Source: Chryseobacterium sp. CH25
Lineage (GTDB): Bacteria > Bacteroidota > Bacteroidia > Flavobacteriales > Weeksellaceae
Assembly (NCBI RefSeq): GCF_004119455.1
Contig: NZ_NRQT01000002.1
Span: 379,501-443,500, forward strand
Direction of reading: 5' to 3'
Length of the DNA stretch: 64,000 nt
Position numbers and translations under genes: made by a program. The notes under the pieces were generated by a model that searched no databases, had not been told where the DNA came from, and saw only the letters and a list, made by a program, of their open reading frames with translations. This document shows, one piece after another, positions 46,173-55,461 of the stretch; position 1 is the first letter of the stretch, and each line of letters opens with the position of its first letter.

Positions 46173-47815
46173 TTAATTGTTCTGTTTATAAATATTTTCG
46201 ATCGTATTGATAGCGTTTGCGGCTTCTTTTTTTTCTTCAGAAGTTATTGTTTTCCAGATAAATCCTTTAGCAATGTTATTTTCATCAATGAGCTGGGGGA
46301 AAATTCCGGCTTTTACATCATCAAAAATAAAACTTGTGGAAATAGCAGGAAGAGGTGTTTCAAAGTTGTAAGGATAGTTTTTAGAAACATTAAACTTTAG
46401 GTTTCCTACTTTAAAAGTATCAAATTGATGATATTCATAAACTGATGGTTGGTAAAGTTGCTCCTTTTTAAATCCGGCTATGAAATTCCCTAATTGAAAA
46501 CTAGGAATATATTGTTGAATAAGGCCTGGAAAGGATAGTAATGCAATAAAACATACACTGAGTATAGAAAAAACAACAACTGATTTTCTTTTATTCCAGC
46601 ACTCATAGAAAAGAACGAAGAATACAACGAAAAACACATCAATAAAAAACCTGTATTGGGCTGAAAAAGCCAGTACTAATAGAGTTTTTATCAATAGAGA
46701 AATACAGATCAGCGTAATGAGTTTTTTTTTCTTTACCCAAGCAAATGCTGAAAAACTCAATAAGCTTGCTATAAAAAGAATATTAATTTTTGATTTGATC
46801 CCTTTTAGAAAAAACCAGTTTTTTATATAATCCCATGTAGAAAATTTTTGAATTTCTTCATACGAATACTGCATATCATAAGTTTTCATGACAGCATATT
46901 GTGAAGATATTTTTAATATTTCGGGATTAGGCTTCCAACTGAAACCAAAGTCACCAATTGATACAGGGAATACTGGATATCCGAATGTCCATATATTTTT
47001 AATAAAGAATAGAAAAAGGATACTTCCACCGAAAAGCAGTGTTTTAAAATTTAATCTGACAATACAAATATTATAAAGGAAAACCAGAAGGGGCAGCCAG
47101 ATCATGGTTGGTTTTATAACAAAAACAAAAACAGAAAAGGCAAAGAGTATATTGATATTTTTATTTCCGGATATTATTTCATTTAAAATAATTAAAGAAA
47201 AGACAATGACCGAAAGATCCGGGCTTGGTGACTGTGAGAAAAGTAATAAAAAGGGAAGGAAACATAGATGAATCCAACTTTTATTTTCAATACTATAAAT
47301 GGTGTAGATAACTAACAGGATTGAATTGATCCTTAAAAAAGGATCTGAAAAATTGGAAAAACCTGCCTGGTAAATATGCCATACCGACATTTGTCCTAAA
47401 GTAAGATCCAAATTGGAAATTCCCTTCACAAGGCCATATTCTGTAAGCCATTTGACGGTAGGGACATAATACCCGAAATGATCCAATATATAAGGATGGT
47501 AAGCTCCAGCAAATAATATAATAGCCGAAATGAATGCTGTTAAAAGAATATCTTTTTAAAAAATAGATAGAATTCCTGATATACCTTTTCTTTAAAAAAA
47601 TAGAGTAGGCCTAATAAAAGAGTAGGAACTTCTACGTAAATATTCAGAGGAATAAAAAAAGAAATGACGGTCCATATCAGACTTATTCCCATGATTCCTG
47701 AAAGTACTTTTCCGGAGATTCCCTGAAATAAAATTCCACAGAATTTTTCCATAATTTTTCCGAGCCCTGATAGGACTGGAATGAGTAGTATAGTGGAAAA
47801 CAGAATCAATATCAT
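46173..47815 (-). pseudogene. Polytopic membrane protein, glycosyltransferase-like, frameshifted
   Basis: ORFs 46173-47486 and the one ending 47540 are two parts of one protein of about 547 aa. The break is a missing base in the T5/A6 run at 47553-47563; restoring it gives FFKKDILLTAFISAIILFAG, joining the N-terminal helices to LDHFGYYVPTVKWLTEYG. I chose ATG 47815, just past the terminator of the previous gene. There are about 10 helices and a periplasmic loop with DHFGYYVP, resembling GT39-like or LIC_10190-type envelope proteins. No catalytic motif is certain. Function unknown. Confidence 0.65.
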
Positions 47816-47818
47816 AAA

Positions 47819-47848
47819 AAAAGATTGCCTAAAAATAAGCAATCTTTT
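47819..47848 (-). terminator. Terminator after glycine-zipper lipoprotein gene
   Basis: AAAAGATTGC (47819-47828) pairs with GCAATCTTTT (47839-47848). On the minus strand it follows the lipoprotein stop by 22 bp and ends in Ts. Confidence 0.82.
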
Positions 47849-47870
47849 ATATATGTTTTTGTGGAAAATA

Positions 47871-48425
47871 TTATCTGGGTTGAACTCTTCCGTCTTTTCT
47901 ATCTTGTGATCTACCGATGGTATATCCGGTAGCTCCACCTACCACACCACCAATTACAGCACCAAGACCTCTGTTTTTCTTAGCAACAATTGCTCCAACA
48001 GCAGCACCACCTACAGTACCAATGATAGTACCTTTGGCTGCTTTACTCATTCCTTTTTTCTGAGTAGTTCCCTGTGAAGCACTGCTTCCGTTGTCGGCAT
48101 ATCCTCCATTGCTTCCTCCGCCTGAATTGGAATTAGAGCTTCTGTCGCGATATACTGTTCTTGTTTCTCTTATCACTTTTGGTTTCGAATTATTTTCAGC
48201 AGTAGCTTTTGCTTTTTTGGATTCAGAGATGCTATCTGCTTTTTTCTGAGCTTCGTATACTAACTTTTCTTTTTCAATAGCCAGCTTTTGTCTCTCTATT
48301 TCAAGCTGTCTTGACTGGAATTCAAGTTTTTGCTCTTCCAGTGATTTCTCAGCAACTGTGTCGTCCTTCTTGCAGGCCGTTAATAAGAAAACGGATAAAA
48401 AACCTGCTAATACTATCTTTCTCAT
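47871..48425 (-). CDS. Glycine-zipper lipoprotein
   Basis: A 184-aa lipoprotein. Signal peptide and lipobox MRKIVLAGFLSVFLLTAC (Cys18), a charged coiled-coil region (about 25-70: EEQKLEFQSRQLEIERQKLAIEKE), a low-complexity Ser/Gly/Asn part (about 93-120), then a glycine-zipper (KGTIIGTVGGAAVGAIVAKKNRGLGAVIGGVVGGATGYTIG, about 131-171) that inserts in membrane. It ends in basic residues. A role in outer-membrane integrity is inferred. Confidence 0.85.
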   Translation of the reverse strand: MRKIVLAGFLSVFLLTACKKDDTVAEKSLEEQKLEFQSRQLEIERQKLAIEKEKLVYEAQKKADSISESKKAKATAENNSKPKVIRETRTVYRDRSSNSNSGGGSNGGYADNGSSASQGTTQKKGMSKAAKGTIIGTVGGAAVGAIVAKKNRGLGAVIGGVVGGATGYTIGRSQDRKDGRVQPR

Positions 48426-48780
48426 AATTCAAATTTTAATAAGCTTAAGCCAAAACGACTTTAGATTTATTTTTATTTTCAATTATGAAGCCAAATTTTA
48501 GTTAAAGAGTGTTAAAGTTGATAGTGAAAGAATTAAATTAATTGTAAATCCTGATCAATCTTGTTGTCATAAAGCAGATGTGAAAATTTCAGGCATAAAG
48601 TTTGAGCAAAGAATTTTGGTTTTCAGATTTGAAAATTAATCTTCTAAACGAGATTCATCATAGTTCCCTGGTTATGCTTGGGAATTTTTATTGGAGGAAA
48701 TTTGTAAGATATAGTTAATCCTCAATTCTTGTTGAATTAATTTAGGTTGACTATTTTTGAGAAACTAAATTACTTTCAAT
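48426..48780. other. 355-bp intergenic region
   Basis: No ORF. It has a terminator-like hairpin near 48664-48689 (TTCCC ... GGGAA then Ts) and a promoter at 48729-48759 for the next gene. Confidence 0.5.
48729..48759 (+). promoter_or_regulatory. Promoter of the 148-aa secreted-protein gene
   Basis: TTG (48729-48731) and TATTTTTG (48752-48759) are 20 nt apart, a good Bacteroidota match. ATG 48781 follows 21 nt later. Confidence 0.65.
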
Positions 48781-49227
48781 ATGAAAAAATCAATTTTTAC
48801 AGTGGCAGCTGTCGTAGGATTGCTGGCTGTTACTACTTCGTTTTCTTCTACTGATCTTGTAGAAGTGCCTTCTAAAGCTAATACAGAAGTTTCTGTTAAG
48901 GAAGCAAAGACAAAAACATATCCGGTTCGTTATGGACTTATTTCTAAAAGTGGAACAAAAATGCTTTCAGGTTCAGGATTTGATCTGGGTGGTTTTGTTG
49001 CTAAAAATACGGCTACAGGGGTTGACTATTTCACTGGTCAATACAATTACCGTGCGCTTCCACAGTATTCTGAAGAAGATCTTCCAGAGGGAACTTATGA
49101 AGTTTCAGGAATTCAGGGCCAGGGTGGCTGGGTAGGTTATGGAACAGTAATTGCTACTGTATCGGATGAGAATATAGACGATGACGGGTATATTACAATA
49201 TATGTTCCCATCACATGGGAAGAATAA
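48781..49227 (+). CDS. Secreted protein, unknown
   Basis: A 148-aa protein with signal peptide MKKSIFTVAAVVGLLAVTTSFSS. The rest is beta-rich with no cysteines (YPVRYGLISKSGTKMLSGSG, EGTYEVSGIQGQGGWVGYGT, YITIYVPITWEE). I recognise no domain. It has a good promoter and a terminator at 49263, so it is monocistronic. Confidence 0.75.
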   Translation: MKKSIFTVAAVVGLLAVTTSFSSTDLVEVPSKANTEVSVKEAKTKTYPVRYGLISKSGTKMLSGSGFDLGGFVAKNTATGVDYFTGQYNYRALPQYSEEDLPEGTYEVSGIQGQGGWVGYGTVIATVSDENIDDDGYITIYVPITWEE

Positions 49228-49262
49228 CTTTGTGGAACACAAATTATTTCTCTACATTTACT

Positions 49263-49285
49263 AATCCTCGAATGAGGATTTTTTT
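49263..49285 (+). terminator. Terminator after 148-aa gene
   Basis: AATCCTC (49263-49269), loop gaat, GAGGATT, then Ts. It lies about 35 bp beyond the stop. Confidence 0.8.
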
Positions 49286-49417
49286 AATCGGTACATAGTA
49301 ATTAATAACTTTTAGATATATCAGAATTCCGTACGGAAAGGATATAACAATAAAAGGTATACATTATATTCTGTTTGGATTTTTCTGAATAGATTTTTTT
49401 CATCATTTGTGTTTTTT

Positions 49418-49444
49418 AGGCCTCCTGTATGGGGGCCTTTTCTT
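49418..49444 (+). terminator. Orphan terminator
   Basis: AGGCCTCC (49418-49425) pairs with GGGGGCCT (49431-49438) and a T-rich tail. No gene precedes it, so a transcript between 49286 and here may be untranslated RNA. Confidence 0.75.
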
Positions 49445-49713
49445 TTAATATGACAAAATTGTGTCACATGGTAGTTTTTTGCCTTCATATTGAGTTTCTA
49501 AGAATTTCTTTCTTTTGTCTGATTTTTTTATTTTAATTTTTTTCAGATTATTAAATTGTTAACTTTTTCAGTATTTAAAAATGGCTTTGTAGTGTTTAGT
49601 GGAGTTATTATTTGTATATATTTAATGTTCAGTGTGTTTTGTGTAGTTATTTTTTAATTGTATTTTCTCTGTTTATGAAATAAATTTTAATTTTTTTTCA
49701 AAAAAAGTAATTC

Positions 49714-49729
49714 TTGGCACGATTTTTCA
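49714..49729 (+). promoter_or_regulatory. Sigma54-like promoter
   Basis: TTGGCACG (49714-49721) is an exact -24 element. The -12 part reads TTCA (49726-49729) instead of the consensus TTGC, so the match is incomplete. It points right to the terminator at 49782-49810. Confidence 0.35.
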
Positions 49730-49739
49730 ATATACCAAT

Positions 49740-49810
49740 GCAACTCATGTTTAATTTGAGTTTTCATGGTTATTAGTTTTTATCCTCGGAATTTCCGAGG
49801 ATTTTTTTTG
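49740..49810 (+). ncRNA. Candidate small RNA
   Basis: About 70 nt between a predicted sigma54-type start (near 49740) and a strong terminator (stem ATCCTCGGAA, 49782-49791, with 49793-49802, then eight Ts). There is no ORF. Existence as a transcript is inferred. Confidence 0.3.
49782..49810 (+). terminator. Orphan terminator at the end of the gene-poor region
   Basis: ATCCTCGGAA pairs exactly with TTCCGAGGAT, followed by a T-run of eight. Confidence 0.85.
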
Positions 49811-50039
49811 CTACATATGAAGCTGCTGAAAGATGTCTTAATTTTTTACGGTCAGGATTTTTTAGTGTAATAGCAAAACCTATTTTGTTTGTCGTATAAT
49901 TAAAAATCTAATTCTATGATATTCTGTGAATTTTAATTTGTTTTAAACTATCGATCATTAGTGGATTAATATCATGTTTTTTTATTCTCTTATTGGTGAT
50001 ATTTATTGTATAATTGCAGTTGATAAAAAATTAATAATT

Positions 50040-50618
50040 ATGAAAAAACTATTGTTAGCATCATTATTTGTACTAACACTTACATCATGTGGAAGAGATG
50101 AGGCGGAAATTCAAACAGAAAATCAAGCGGTTGTATCCTCTTCTCCTTCTTTAAATTCTATATTAGCTAAAGGTTCTGAAAAGATGAGTATGACTTTGGT
50201 TCAAGTTGACCGATGGTATAGTTATAAGGTGCATAAACATTTTTTTGGAATCAATACAAGACCTCCGGGACAAAGTCCAAATGAGTTAGACTGGAAGTAT
50301 GAACAAGTAGGTTTTGGATTGGAATCTGCATGGGTTCCAGGTAATTCGGGAAGTTCAGTTATAAGTATGATTCATCCAAAAAATTTAGATAATCTTTTAG
50401 TTACAACTGCTATTGAAAGACAAAGTGCAGAATCACAAGGGTATATTGTTATCGAAAATTTGGGATACTCTATTAACAAGGATGCGATGAATGCTTCTCC
50501 GGTTTATAGATATTTCAGGCCTTCAAAAAGTGGTCACCTTTATACTAAGAATTTTGCAGAACTAGGTAATGGTGGAAATGGCTGGGTATATGAAGGAATA
50601 GCATTTTATGCTTATTAA
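50040..50618 (+). CDS. Lipoprotein with DUF5648-like repeats
   Basis: About 192 aa from ATG 50040 (MKKLLLASLFVLTLTSCG, a signal peptide and lipobox, Cys17); the frame is open from 49974. Two related segments follow: VDRWYSYKVHKHFFGINTRP with EQVGFGLESAW, and VYRYFRPSKSGHLYTKNFAEL with WVYEGIAFYAY. The R-Y-x-GHxYT and EG-I-A-F pattern matches DUF5648, found in hydrolases and surface proteins. No catalytic group is seen. A terminator follows. Confidence 0.75.
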   Translation: MKKLLLASLFVLTLTSCGRDEAEIQTENQAVVSSSPSLNSILAKGSEKMSMTLVQVDRWYSYKVHKHFFGINTRPPGQSPNELDWKYEQVGFGLESAWVPGNSGSSVISMIHPKNLDNLLVTTAIERQSAESQGYIVIENLGYSINKDAMNASPVYRYFRPSKSGHLYTKNFAELGNGGNGWVYEGIAFYAY

Positions 50619-50643
50619 TCAAGAAAATTAATGTATATATAGA

Positions 50644-50677
50644 TTAGACCGTCCTTTTGAGACGGTCTAATTTTTTT
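50644..50677 (+). terminator. Terminator after DUF5648 lipoprotein gene
   Basis: TTAGACCGTC (50644-50653) pairs exactly with GACGGTCTAA (50661-50670), then seven Ts. Confidence 0.9.
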
Positions 50678-50741
50678 ATTTAATGTAAAAAGAGTCTAAG
50701 ATGAATGATGTATTTAACTGAAAATAATATTATTGAAAATA

Positions 50742-50774
50742 AAAAAACCTCTAAATTTTATTTAGAGGTTTTTA
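50742..50774 (-). terminator. Terminator after tRNA-Cys
   Basis: CCTCTAAA (50748-50755) pairs with TTTAGAGG (50761-50768), flanked by A7 and T5. On the minus strand it follows the tRNA end directly. Confidence 0.8.
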
Positions 50775-50776
50775 AG

Positions 50777-50847
50777 AGGTACCTAGCGGATTCGAACCGC
50801 TGTAGATGGTGTTGCAGACCACTGCCTAGCCGCTCGGCCAAAGTACC
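50777..50847 (-). tRNA. tRNA-Cys (GCA)
   Basis: A 71-nt gene. The minus-strand sequence forms a full cloverleaf: acceptor GGTACTT with AGGTACC, D arm with GGCC, anticodon loop CTGCAAC (anticodon GCA), T arm GCGG-TTCGAAT-CCGC. The discriminator base is U, which is characteristic of tRNA-Cys. CCA is not encoded. Its terminator follows. Confidence 0.95.
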
Positions 50848-50906
50848 ATGTCTTACCATTTTTGAGGTGTGCAAATATAGCTAAATTTCTATACAAACCA
50901 AAGTTT

Positions 50907-51404
50907 TTATGCAATTTCTTTCTTTCCTAAACTGTCAATTTCGCTTTTTGCTTGAATTTCAGATATATAATTTTTAACATTAATTACTCTTGTATAGCTC
51001 CAGCTGTCGTGCCAACCGTTTACTCCGAGAAAAGAGAGTCCATCAAAAGGAACAATTCTGGAAAGGCTTCTGTAGATAATTTGTTTGGAGCTAGGTTTAG
51101 AACCGTCTGTACTGATTACTTTAGTTCCTGTAATATATTTTGAGACTGTTCGTCCATCCAGATAATTTTCCATTAGAAAATAATAAAGAATATAGTTGAA
51201 GTTTCCAATAAAGATCCCCCATAAGATCCCTCCGTTATTATAGAAGTAAAAAAAATCAATGGAAGTTATTTTATAAAGAAAATTACAAATAATAGTGATG
51301 AGATAGTTGGTAATATATACTACAGTAAGATCTATAAAATTATTGGCTAGTCTAATCCATAATGAAGCCTTATTGTATTCAACAATATTTAGAATTTTTT
51401 TCAT
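50907..51404 (-). CDS. RDD-family membrane protein
   Basis: A 165-aa protein with three probable helices. The N-terminal ASLWIRLANNFIDLTVVYITN (about 13-33) carries the RDD motif (R-x2-N-x-F-I-D-L), and a second Asp-rich loop follows (LDGRTVSKYITGTKVIS, about 83-99). RDD proteins are inner-membrane, sometimes acting as Na+/H+ antiporters. No specific partner; it lies upstream of the tRNA on the same strand. Confidence 0.85.
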   Translation of the reverse strand: MKKILNIVEYNKASLWIRLANNFIDLTVVYITNYLITIICNFLYKITSIDFFYFYNNGGILWGIFIGNFNYILYYFLMENYLDGRTVSKYITGTKVISTDGSKPSSKQIIYRSLSRIVPFDGLSFLGVNGWHDSWSYTRVINVKNYISEIQAKSEIDSLGKKEIA

Positions 51405-51432
51405 AGGCGGTTATTAGTTTTTCATAGGTGTT

Positions 51433-52797
51433 TTAAAATCCGTTGACAAGAAGTTTTAAAGTTGCATTGGTATCAATTACAGCTGTAATTCCTGTACTGT
51501 TGAGTAGAATTTTACTTGGTTTCAGGTTAAATACCCTTCCACTCATCTTTAATCCTTTATAATATTCTTTGTTGAAGGCTTCTTCAATACTTTTTCTTGA
51601 GGTTTCTTCCAGTTCCTGGGTTGGAATTCCATATTCCTCTTCAATCATCTTTACGATTTTTCCCTGGAATAAGAGAGAGGCTGTTTTTTGAAGAATGTTC
51701 ATTGTTTTCAATTTGAATTTAGTATCAGACAGAACAATTTTTCTTTTAGTTTCATCATATACAGGAGTTCCTGAAATAACAGCGGTTCCTTTGATATAGC
51801 CTTCTGTCTGTGCTTCAATAACAATTCTGTTATCTACACCATATACTCTGATGTCTGTTACTTTTACTTTGGAATCTCTGATATCAAATTCTTTATTCAA
51901 AAAAGTCTTCCTGGCCATATTGCTGGCTTCTGTGAAGGGAATATTGGCTGTTGTCTGCAATACAAATTTGTCTGCAACAGTAGGTGAAAAGTTAAAATTA
52001 CTCGCTGAAGTTACAGTGGGTGATGCTGCAGGCTTATTTCCTGTAAATGTTTCCGAGAAAATATCAATTCCAAGGGTTGCATTGATTTGATTTCCGTAGA
52101 ACTTTAATGGAGTGATATTAACGCCTACCGGACTTACTTTCAACCAGGTATTATATTCTTCAGAAATATTGAATGGCTGGGCAAATGTATTCCAGGCCAT
52201 CACTGCATATTGTTGAAAATTCAACTGAGTAGCCATTTGCTGGTCGATGGTTTTACAGAATTTCTCCTGTTGTTCTTTCAAACTTTTTTCAACAATAGGA
52301 GTGATTGGAATCTGTATTCTTCCATAATCCAGTACAGGTTTTGTTACCCATCGGAAGCCATTAGGTTGGGTATTGGTAGTAATTGTCCAGTTGTTTTTAA
52401 AAGTAACAGTTGTATTAAAGGACATTACCGTTTCAAAAGTGGTATTTTGGTAGGAATATACTCCCAAAGTTCCAATTCCTTTCTCGGCCCAGATCTTTAA
52501 TGGTACTTCAATCAGTAGGTTTTGGCTGGTTCCGCCTACCAAACGGATCGGTCTGGTTTTCCAGACTTTAACTTTAAACTGATCGTTATTGTTATCTGTA
52601 TAGGAATCATCCTGATAAATGAGATCTTTTACAGAGGCATTTACCATATTGCTAAGTTCTGCAAGTGGGATCGTCACTGGCATCGTAATGCTGGATTTGA
52701 TCTTAGGAAAGTTATAACTTGCCAATTGATTATCAACACCTGTCTGGCCGAAAGCATTGATGAATGCTACTAAAAATAATATTTTAACGAATTTCAA
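51433..52797 (-). CDS. DUF4403-family secreted protein
   Basis: A 454-aa protein with signal peptide MKFVKILFLVAFINAFGQ. The pattern FPKIKSSITMPVTIPLAELSNMVNAS (about 29-54) and a long beta-rich body match DUF4403, which I know as a bactericidal/permeability-like (BPI/LBP-type) lipid-binding fold. The C-terminus (about 370-454) has ELEETSRKSIEEAFN. It may bind lipids at the outer membrane. Function not established; operon with the RDD gene is possible (28 bp). Confidence 0.8.
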   Translation of the reverse strand: MKFVKILFLVAFINAFGQTGVDNQLASYNFPKIKSSITMPVTIPLAELSNMVNASVKDLIYQDDSYTDNNNDQFKVKVWKTRPIRLVGGTSQNLLIEVPLKIWAEKGIGTLGVYSYQNTTFETVMSFNTTVTFKNNWTITTNTQPNGFRWVTKPVLDYGRIQIPITPIVEKSLKEQQEKFCKTIDQQMATQLNFQQYAVMAWNTFAQPFNISEEYNTWLKVSPVGVNITPLKFYGNQINATLGIDIFSETFTGNKPAASPTVTSASNFNFSPTVADKFVLQTTANIPFTEASNMARKTFLNKEFDIRDSKVKVTDIRVYGVDNRIVIEAQTEGYIKGTAVISGTPVYDETKRKIVLSDTKFKLKTMNILQKTASLLFQGKIVKMIEEEYGIPTQELEETSRKSIEEAFNKEYYKGLKMSGRVFNLKPSKILLNSTGITAVIDTNATLKLLVNGF

Positions 52798-52831
52798 TTT
52801 TGTATTTTTTTATGAAATAAAAATAAGGATT

Positions 52832-53200
52832 TTAATTTTCCGGTTTAAAGCTTTTTTTCAGTTCAATGCTTGCTCCTTTCATTTCGCCTTGCATAGGCGG
52901 TGCAGTCTTGGTAAGTTTAAGCTTGATATAGTCGATTTGCGGAAAACGGTCATGTATTTTTGAAATAATTCTTCCTGCAACATGCTCCAGAAGTTGGGAT
53001 TTGATCTTCATCTCCTGATGGATGATCTCATTAATATCAGCATAACTTATGGTATCATTCAGGTCATCGGATTCTGCCGCTTTCCACAAATCGGTATGAA
53101 GTTCTGCATTTAAAATATAATAGGTGCCAATAATATTTTCCTCAGGTAAAACCCCGTGGTAGGCATATATTTTTACATCTTCAAGATATATCTTACTCAT
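52832..53200 (-). CDS. folB: Dihydroneopterin aldolase
   Basis: A 122-aa enzyme making 6-hydroxymethyl-dihydropterin in folate synthesis. The start KIYLEDVKIYAYHGVLPEENIIG (about 3-25) is the active-site region with the conserved Tyr and His, and NDTISYADINEIIHQEM (about 47-63) is the second motif. Its start lies 3 nt before the stop of thrC, so folB is probably co-transcribed with the thr operon. Confidence 0.93.
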   Translation of the reverse strand: MSKIYLEDVKIYAYHGVLPEENIIGTYYILNAELHTDLWKAAESDDLNDTISYADINEIIHQEMKIKSQLLEHVAGRIISKIHDRFPQIDYIKLKLTKTAPPMQGEMKGASIELKKSFKPEN

Positions 53201-53203
53201 TGC

Positions 53204-54508
53204 TTAATTTTTATCAAGCAAAAATCGTTTTAATTCTTCAAAATCTGGATTTATTTCTACAGTTTTTTTCTCTTTTTTCATCAAAGTATCCAGAGATAAA
53301 GGAATTTCAATTTTGGTATTGATGGCATTTTCTACAGCTTCAGGAAATTTCACAGGATGTGCTGTTCCCAGAATAAATCCTTTTTTACCTGGATTTTCTT
53401 TAAGGTATTGCTCAAGAGCGGAAAAGGCTACAGCACTGTGTGGCTCCAGAATATAATGCTCTTTTTTATACACTTCTGAAATTGTCTGTATGGTTTTTGA
53501 ATCATCAATAGAATAACCGGATATCTTATGTTTTAAAGGATTAAATTCATTATTAAAAAGCTCAAGGATCCTGACAAAATTACTCGGATCTCCCACATCC
53601 ATAGCATTGGACAAGGTAGCTACAGCTTTTTTAGGGTTGAAATCCTGAGTTTCCAAATAGGTAGGAATTACATCATTGGCATTGCAAGCTGCAATGAAGT
53701 GTTCTGTTGGAAGGCCTCGGATATGGGCTAAAACTCCGGCGCAGATATTCCCGAAATTTCCACTTGGAACACAGATAACGGGTGCTTTATTTTCTGTTTG
53801 CTGCCATTGTTTTAATGCTAATAAATAATAAATCTGCTGTGGAAGCCACCTTGCAATATTGATAGAATTAGCAGATGTTAAAAATAATTGATTGTTGATT
53901 TCTTCATTGGAGAAAGCTTGTTTTACCAGGTTTTGACAATCATCAAAACTTCCATTCACTTCCAGGGCGTAAATATTTTTGCCCAATGCGGTAAGTTGTT
54001 TTTCCTGAACGGGGCTTACCCTGTTTTTAGGATAAAGAATCACAACATCAATACCCGGAAGATCATAGAACCCATGAGCAACAGCTCCACCGGTATCTCC
54101 GGAAGTTGCAACTAAAACGGTTACTTTTTTCTGTTGATTTTCTAAAAAATAAGACAGACATCTGCTCATAAACCCTGCGCCAATATCTTTGAAGGCGAGG
54201 GTAGGGCCATGAAAAAGTTCAAGAACTGAGATGTCATCATTAATTTTTTTCAAAGGGATATCAAAGCTGATGGTTTCAGAAACAATCTTTCTGAGTATTT
54301 CAGAAGGAATTTCATTCCCGATAAAGTCTTTCATACACTGATAAGCAATCTCTTCATCAGAATATTGATTAAGATTTTGAATAAAATCCTCTTTGAACGG
54401 CGGAATACTTTCAGGGAAGAATAATCCTTTGTTTTTTCCCTGTCCTTTTATGGTTGCAGTTCTGAAATCTATTTTTTCTTCTCTGTCTTTTAAATTATAA
54501 TATTTCAT
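53204..54508 (-). CDS. thrC: Threonine synthase
   Basis: A 434-aa PLP enzyme converting phosphohomoserine to threonine. HGPTLAFKDIGAGFM (about 98-112) contains the PLP lysine, TSGDTGGAVAHGFYD (about 134-148) the phosphate-binding loop, and VPSGNFGNICAG (about 243-254) the second PLP loop. It is the last thr gene, after thrB (5 bp). Length fits the fungal-type class seen in Bacteroidota. Confidence 0.95.
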   Translation of the reverse strand: MKYYNLKDREEKIDFRTATIKGQGKNKGLFFPESIPPFKEDFIQNLNQYSDEEIAYQCMKDFIGNEIPSEILRKIVSETISFDIPLKKINDDISVLELFHGPTLAFKDIGAGFMSRCLSYFLENQQKKVTVLVATSGDTGGAVAHGFYDLPGIDVVILYPKNRVSPVQEKQLTALGKNIYALEVNGSFDDCQNLVKQAFSNEEINNQLFLTSANSINIARWLPQQIYYLLALKQWQQTENKAPVICVPSGNFGNICAGVLAHIRGLPTEHFIAACNANDVIPTYLETQDFNPKKAVATLSNAMDVGDPSNFVRILELFNNEFNPLKHKISGYSIDDSKTIQTISEVYKKEHYILEPHSAVAFSALEQYLKENPGKKGFILGTAHPVKFPEAVENAINTKIEIPLSLDTLMKKEKKTVEINPDFEELKRFLLDKN

Positions 54509-54513
54509 CTGTT

Positions 54514-55449
54514 TTAATCTAGTTTGTGTTCTTCAATGATTTCAATTCCTACCGGGTTTATTTTTGAAACATAGACGAAGTTTTCGATATTGATTTCGTC
54601 ATACATTGCTTTCATTAAGTCAGCAATTTTCTCTGCGGTTTCTTTTTCTTCTGCCAACATAAAAATAGATGGTCCTGATCCTGAAATTCCACCTCCTAAT
54701 GCTCCAATATGAAGGCTTTTGGATTTAATTTCATCAAACCTCGGAATTAAGATGCTTCGTACAGGTTCTATAATAACATCATTGAGGCTTCTGCCAATCA
54801 ATGCAAAGTCATTTTTCTGAATACCGGCTACCAGCCCTGCAATATTTCCCCATTGTTCCACAGCACTTTTTAACGTAATGTTTTTCTTTAAAATCTGCCT
54901 TGAATCTGAAGTTTTTACTTCAACCTGAGGATGTACGGCGGCCACAAATAAATCAGGTGCATTCAATGGGATGATATCAATGGGATTTGTTGATTTTACC
55001 AACGTGATTCCGCCATAAATACAAGGGGCAATATTGTCTGCATGGCGAACTCCGGAAGCTAGTTCTTCCCCAAACATTGCAAAATGGATCATTTCATCTT
55101 TCGACATGATGTTTCCCAATACAATATTGGCTCCCATGGCGGCTCCAGCGGCGCTAGCCGCGCTGGAGCCTAACCCGCTTCCCGGTTTTATATGTTTATG
55201 AATAATAACTTCAAAACCATTTTTTAGATCAAAATGTTCCTGAATTTTTAAAAGCACTACTCCTGCAACATTTTTAGCAGGTTCTTCAGGAAGGCCAAAA
55301 GAGTCTGTATGTTTAATGATGATTTCAGGAGTTTCCAATAAACGGATTTCCATCTCATCATAAGGTTCATTAACGGCCATACCCAGAATATCAAATCCAC
55401 ATACCAGGTTGGCAACAGTAGCCGGAATTCTTAATTTTACTTTTTTCAT
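54514..55449 (-). CDS. thrB: Homoserine kinase
   Basis: A 311-aa GHMP kinase phosphorylating homoserine. The ATP-binding motif PGSGLGSSAASAAGAAMGAN (about 90-109) is classic, with VANLVCGFDILGMAVNEPYD near the start and GGGISGSGPSIFMLAEE (about 253-269) near the end. It sits between thrA and thrC (12 and 5 bp). Confidence 0.95.
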   Translation of the reverse strand: MKKVKLRIPATVANLVCGFDILGMAVNEPYDEMEIRLLETPEIIIKHTDSFGLPEEPAKNVAGVVLLKIQEHFDLKNGFEVIIHKHIKPGSGLGSSAASAAGAAMGANIVLGNIMSKDEMIHFAMFGEELASGVRHADNIAPCIYGGITLVKSTNPIDIIPLNAPDLFVAAVHPQVEVKTSDSRQILKKNITLKSAVEQWGNIAGLVAGIQKNDFALIGRSLNDVIIEPVRSILIPRFDEIKSKSLHIGALGGGISGSGPSIFMLAEEKETAEKIADLMKAMYDEINIENFVYVSKINPVGIEIIEEHKLD

Positions 55450-55461
55450 ATTTTTTTGTTT

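Larger units (their letters stand above)
49228..49973. other. 746-bp gene-poor region with three terminators
   Basis: No protein gene is supported. It contains terminators at 49263-49285, 49418-49444 and 49782-49810, a perfect TTCCGTACGGAA palindrome at 49327-49338, and a sigma54-like promoter at 49714-49729. Terminators without genes before them point to untranslated small RNAs. Confidence 0.6.
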
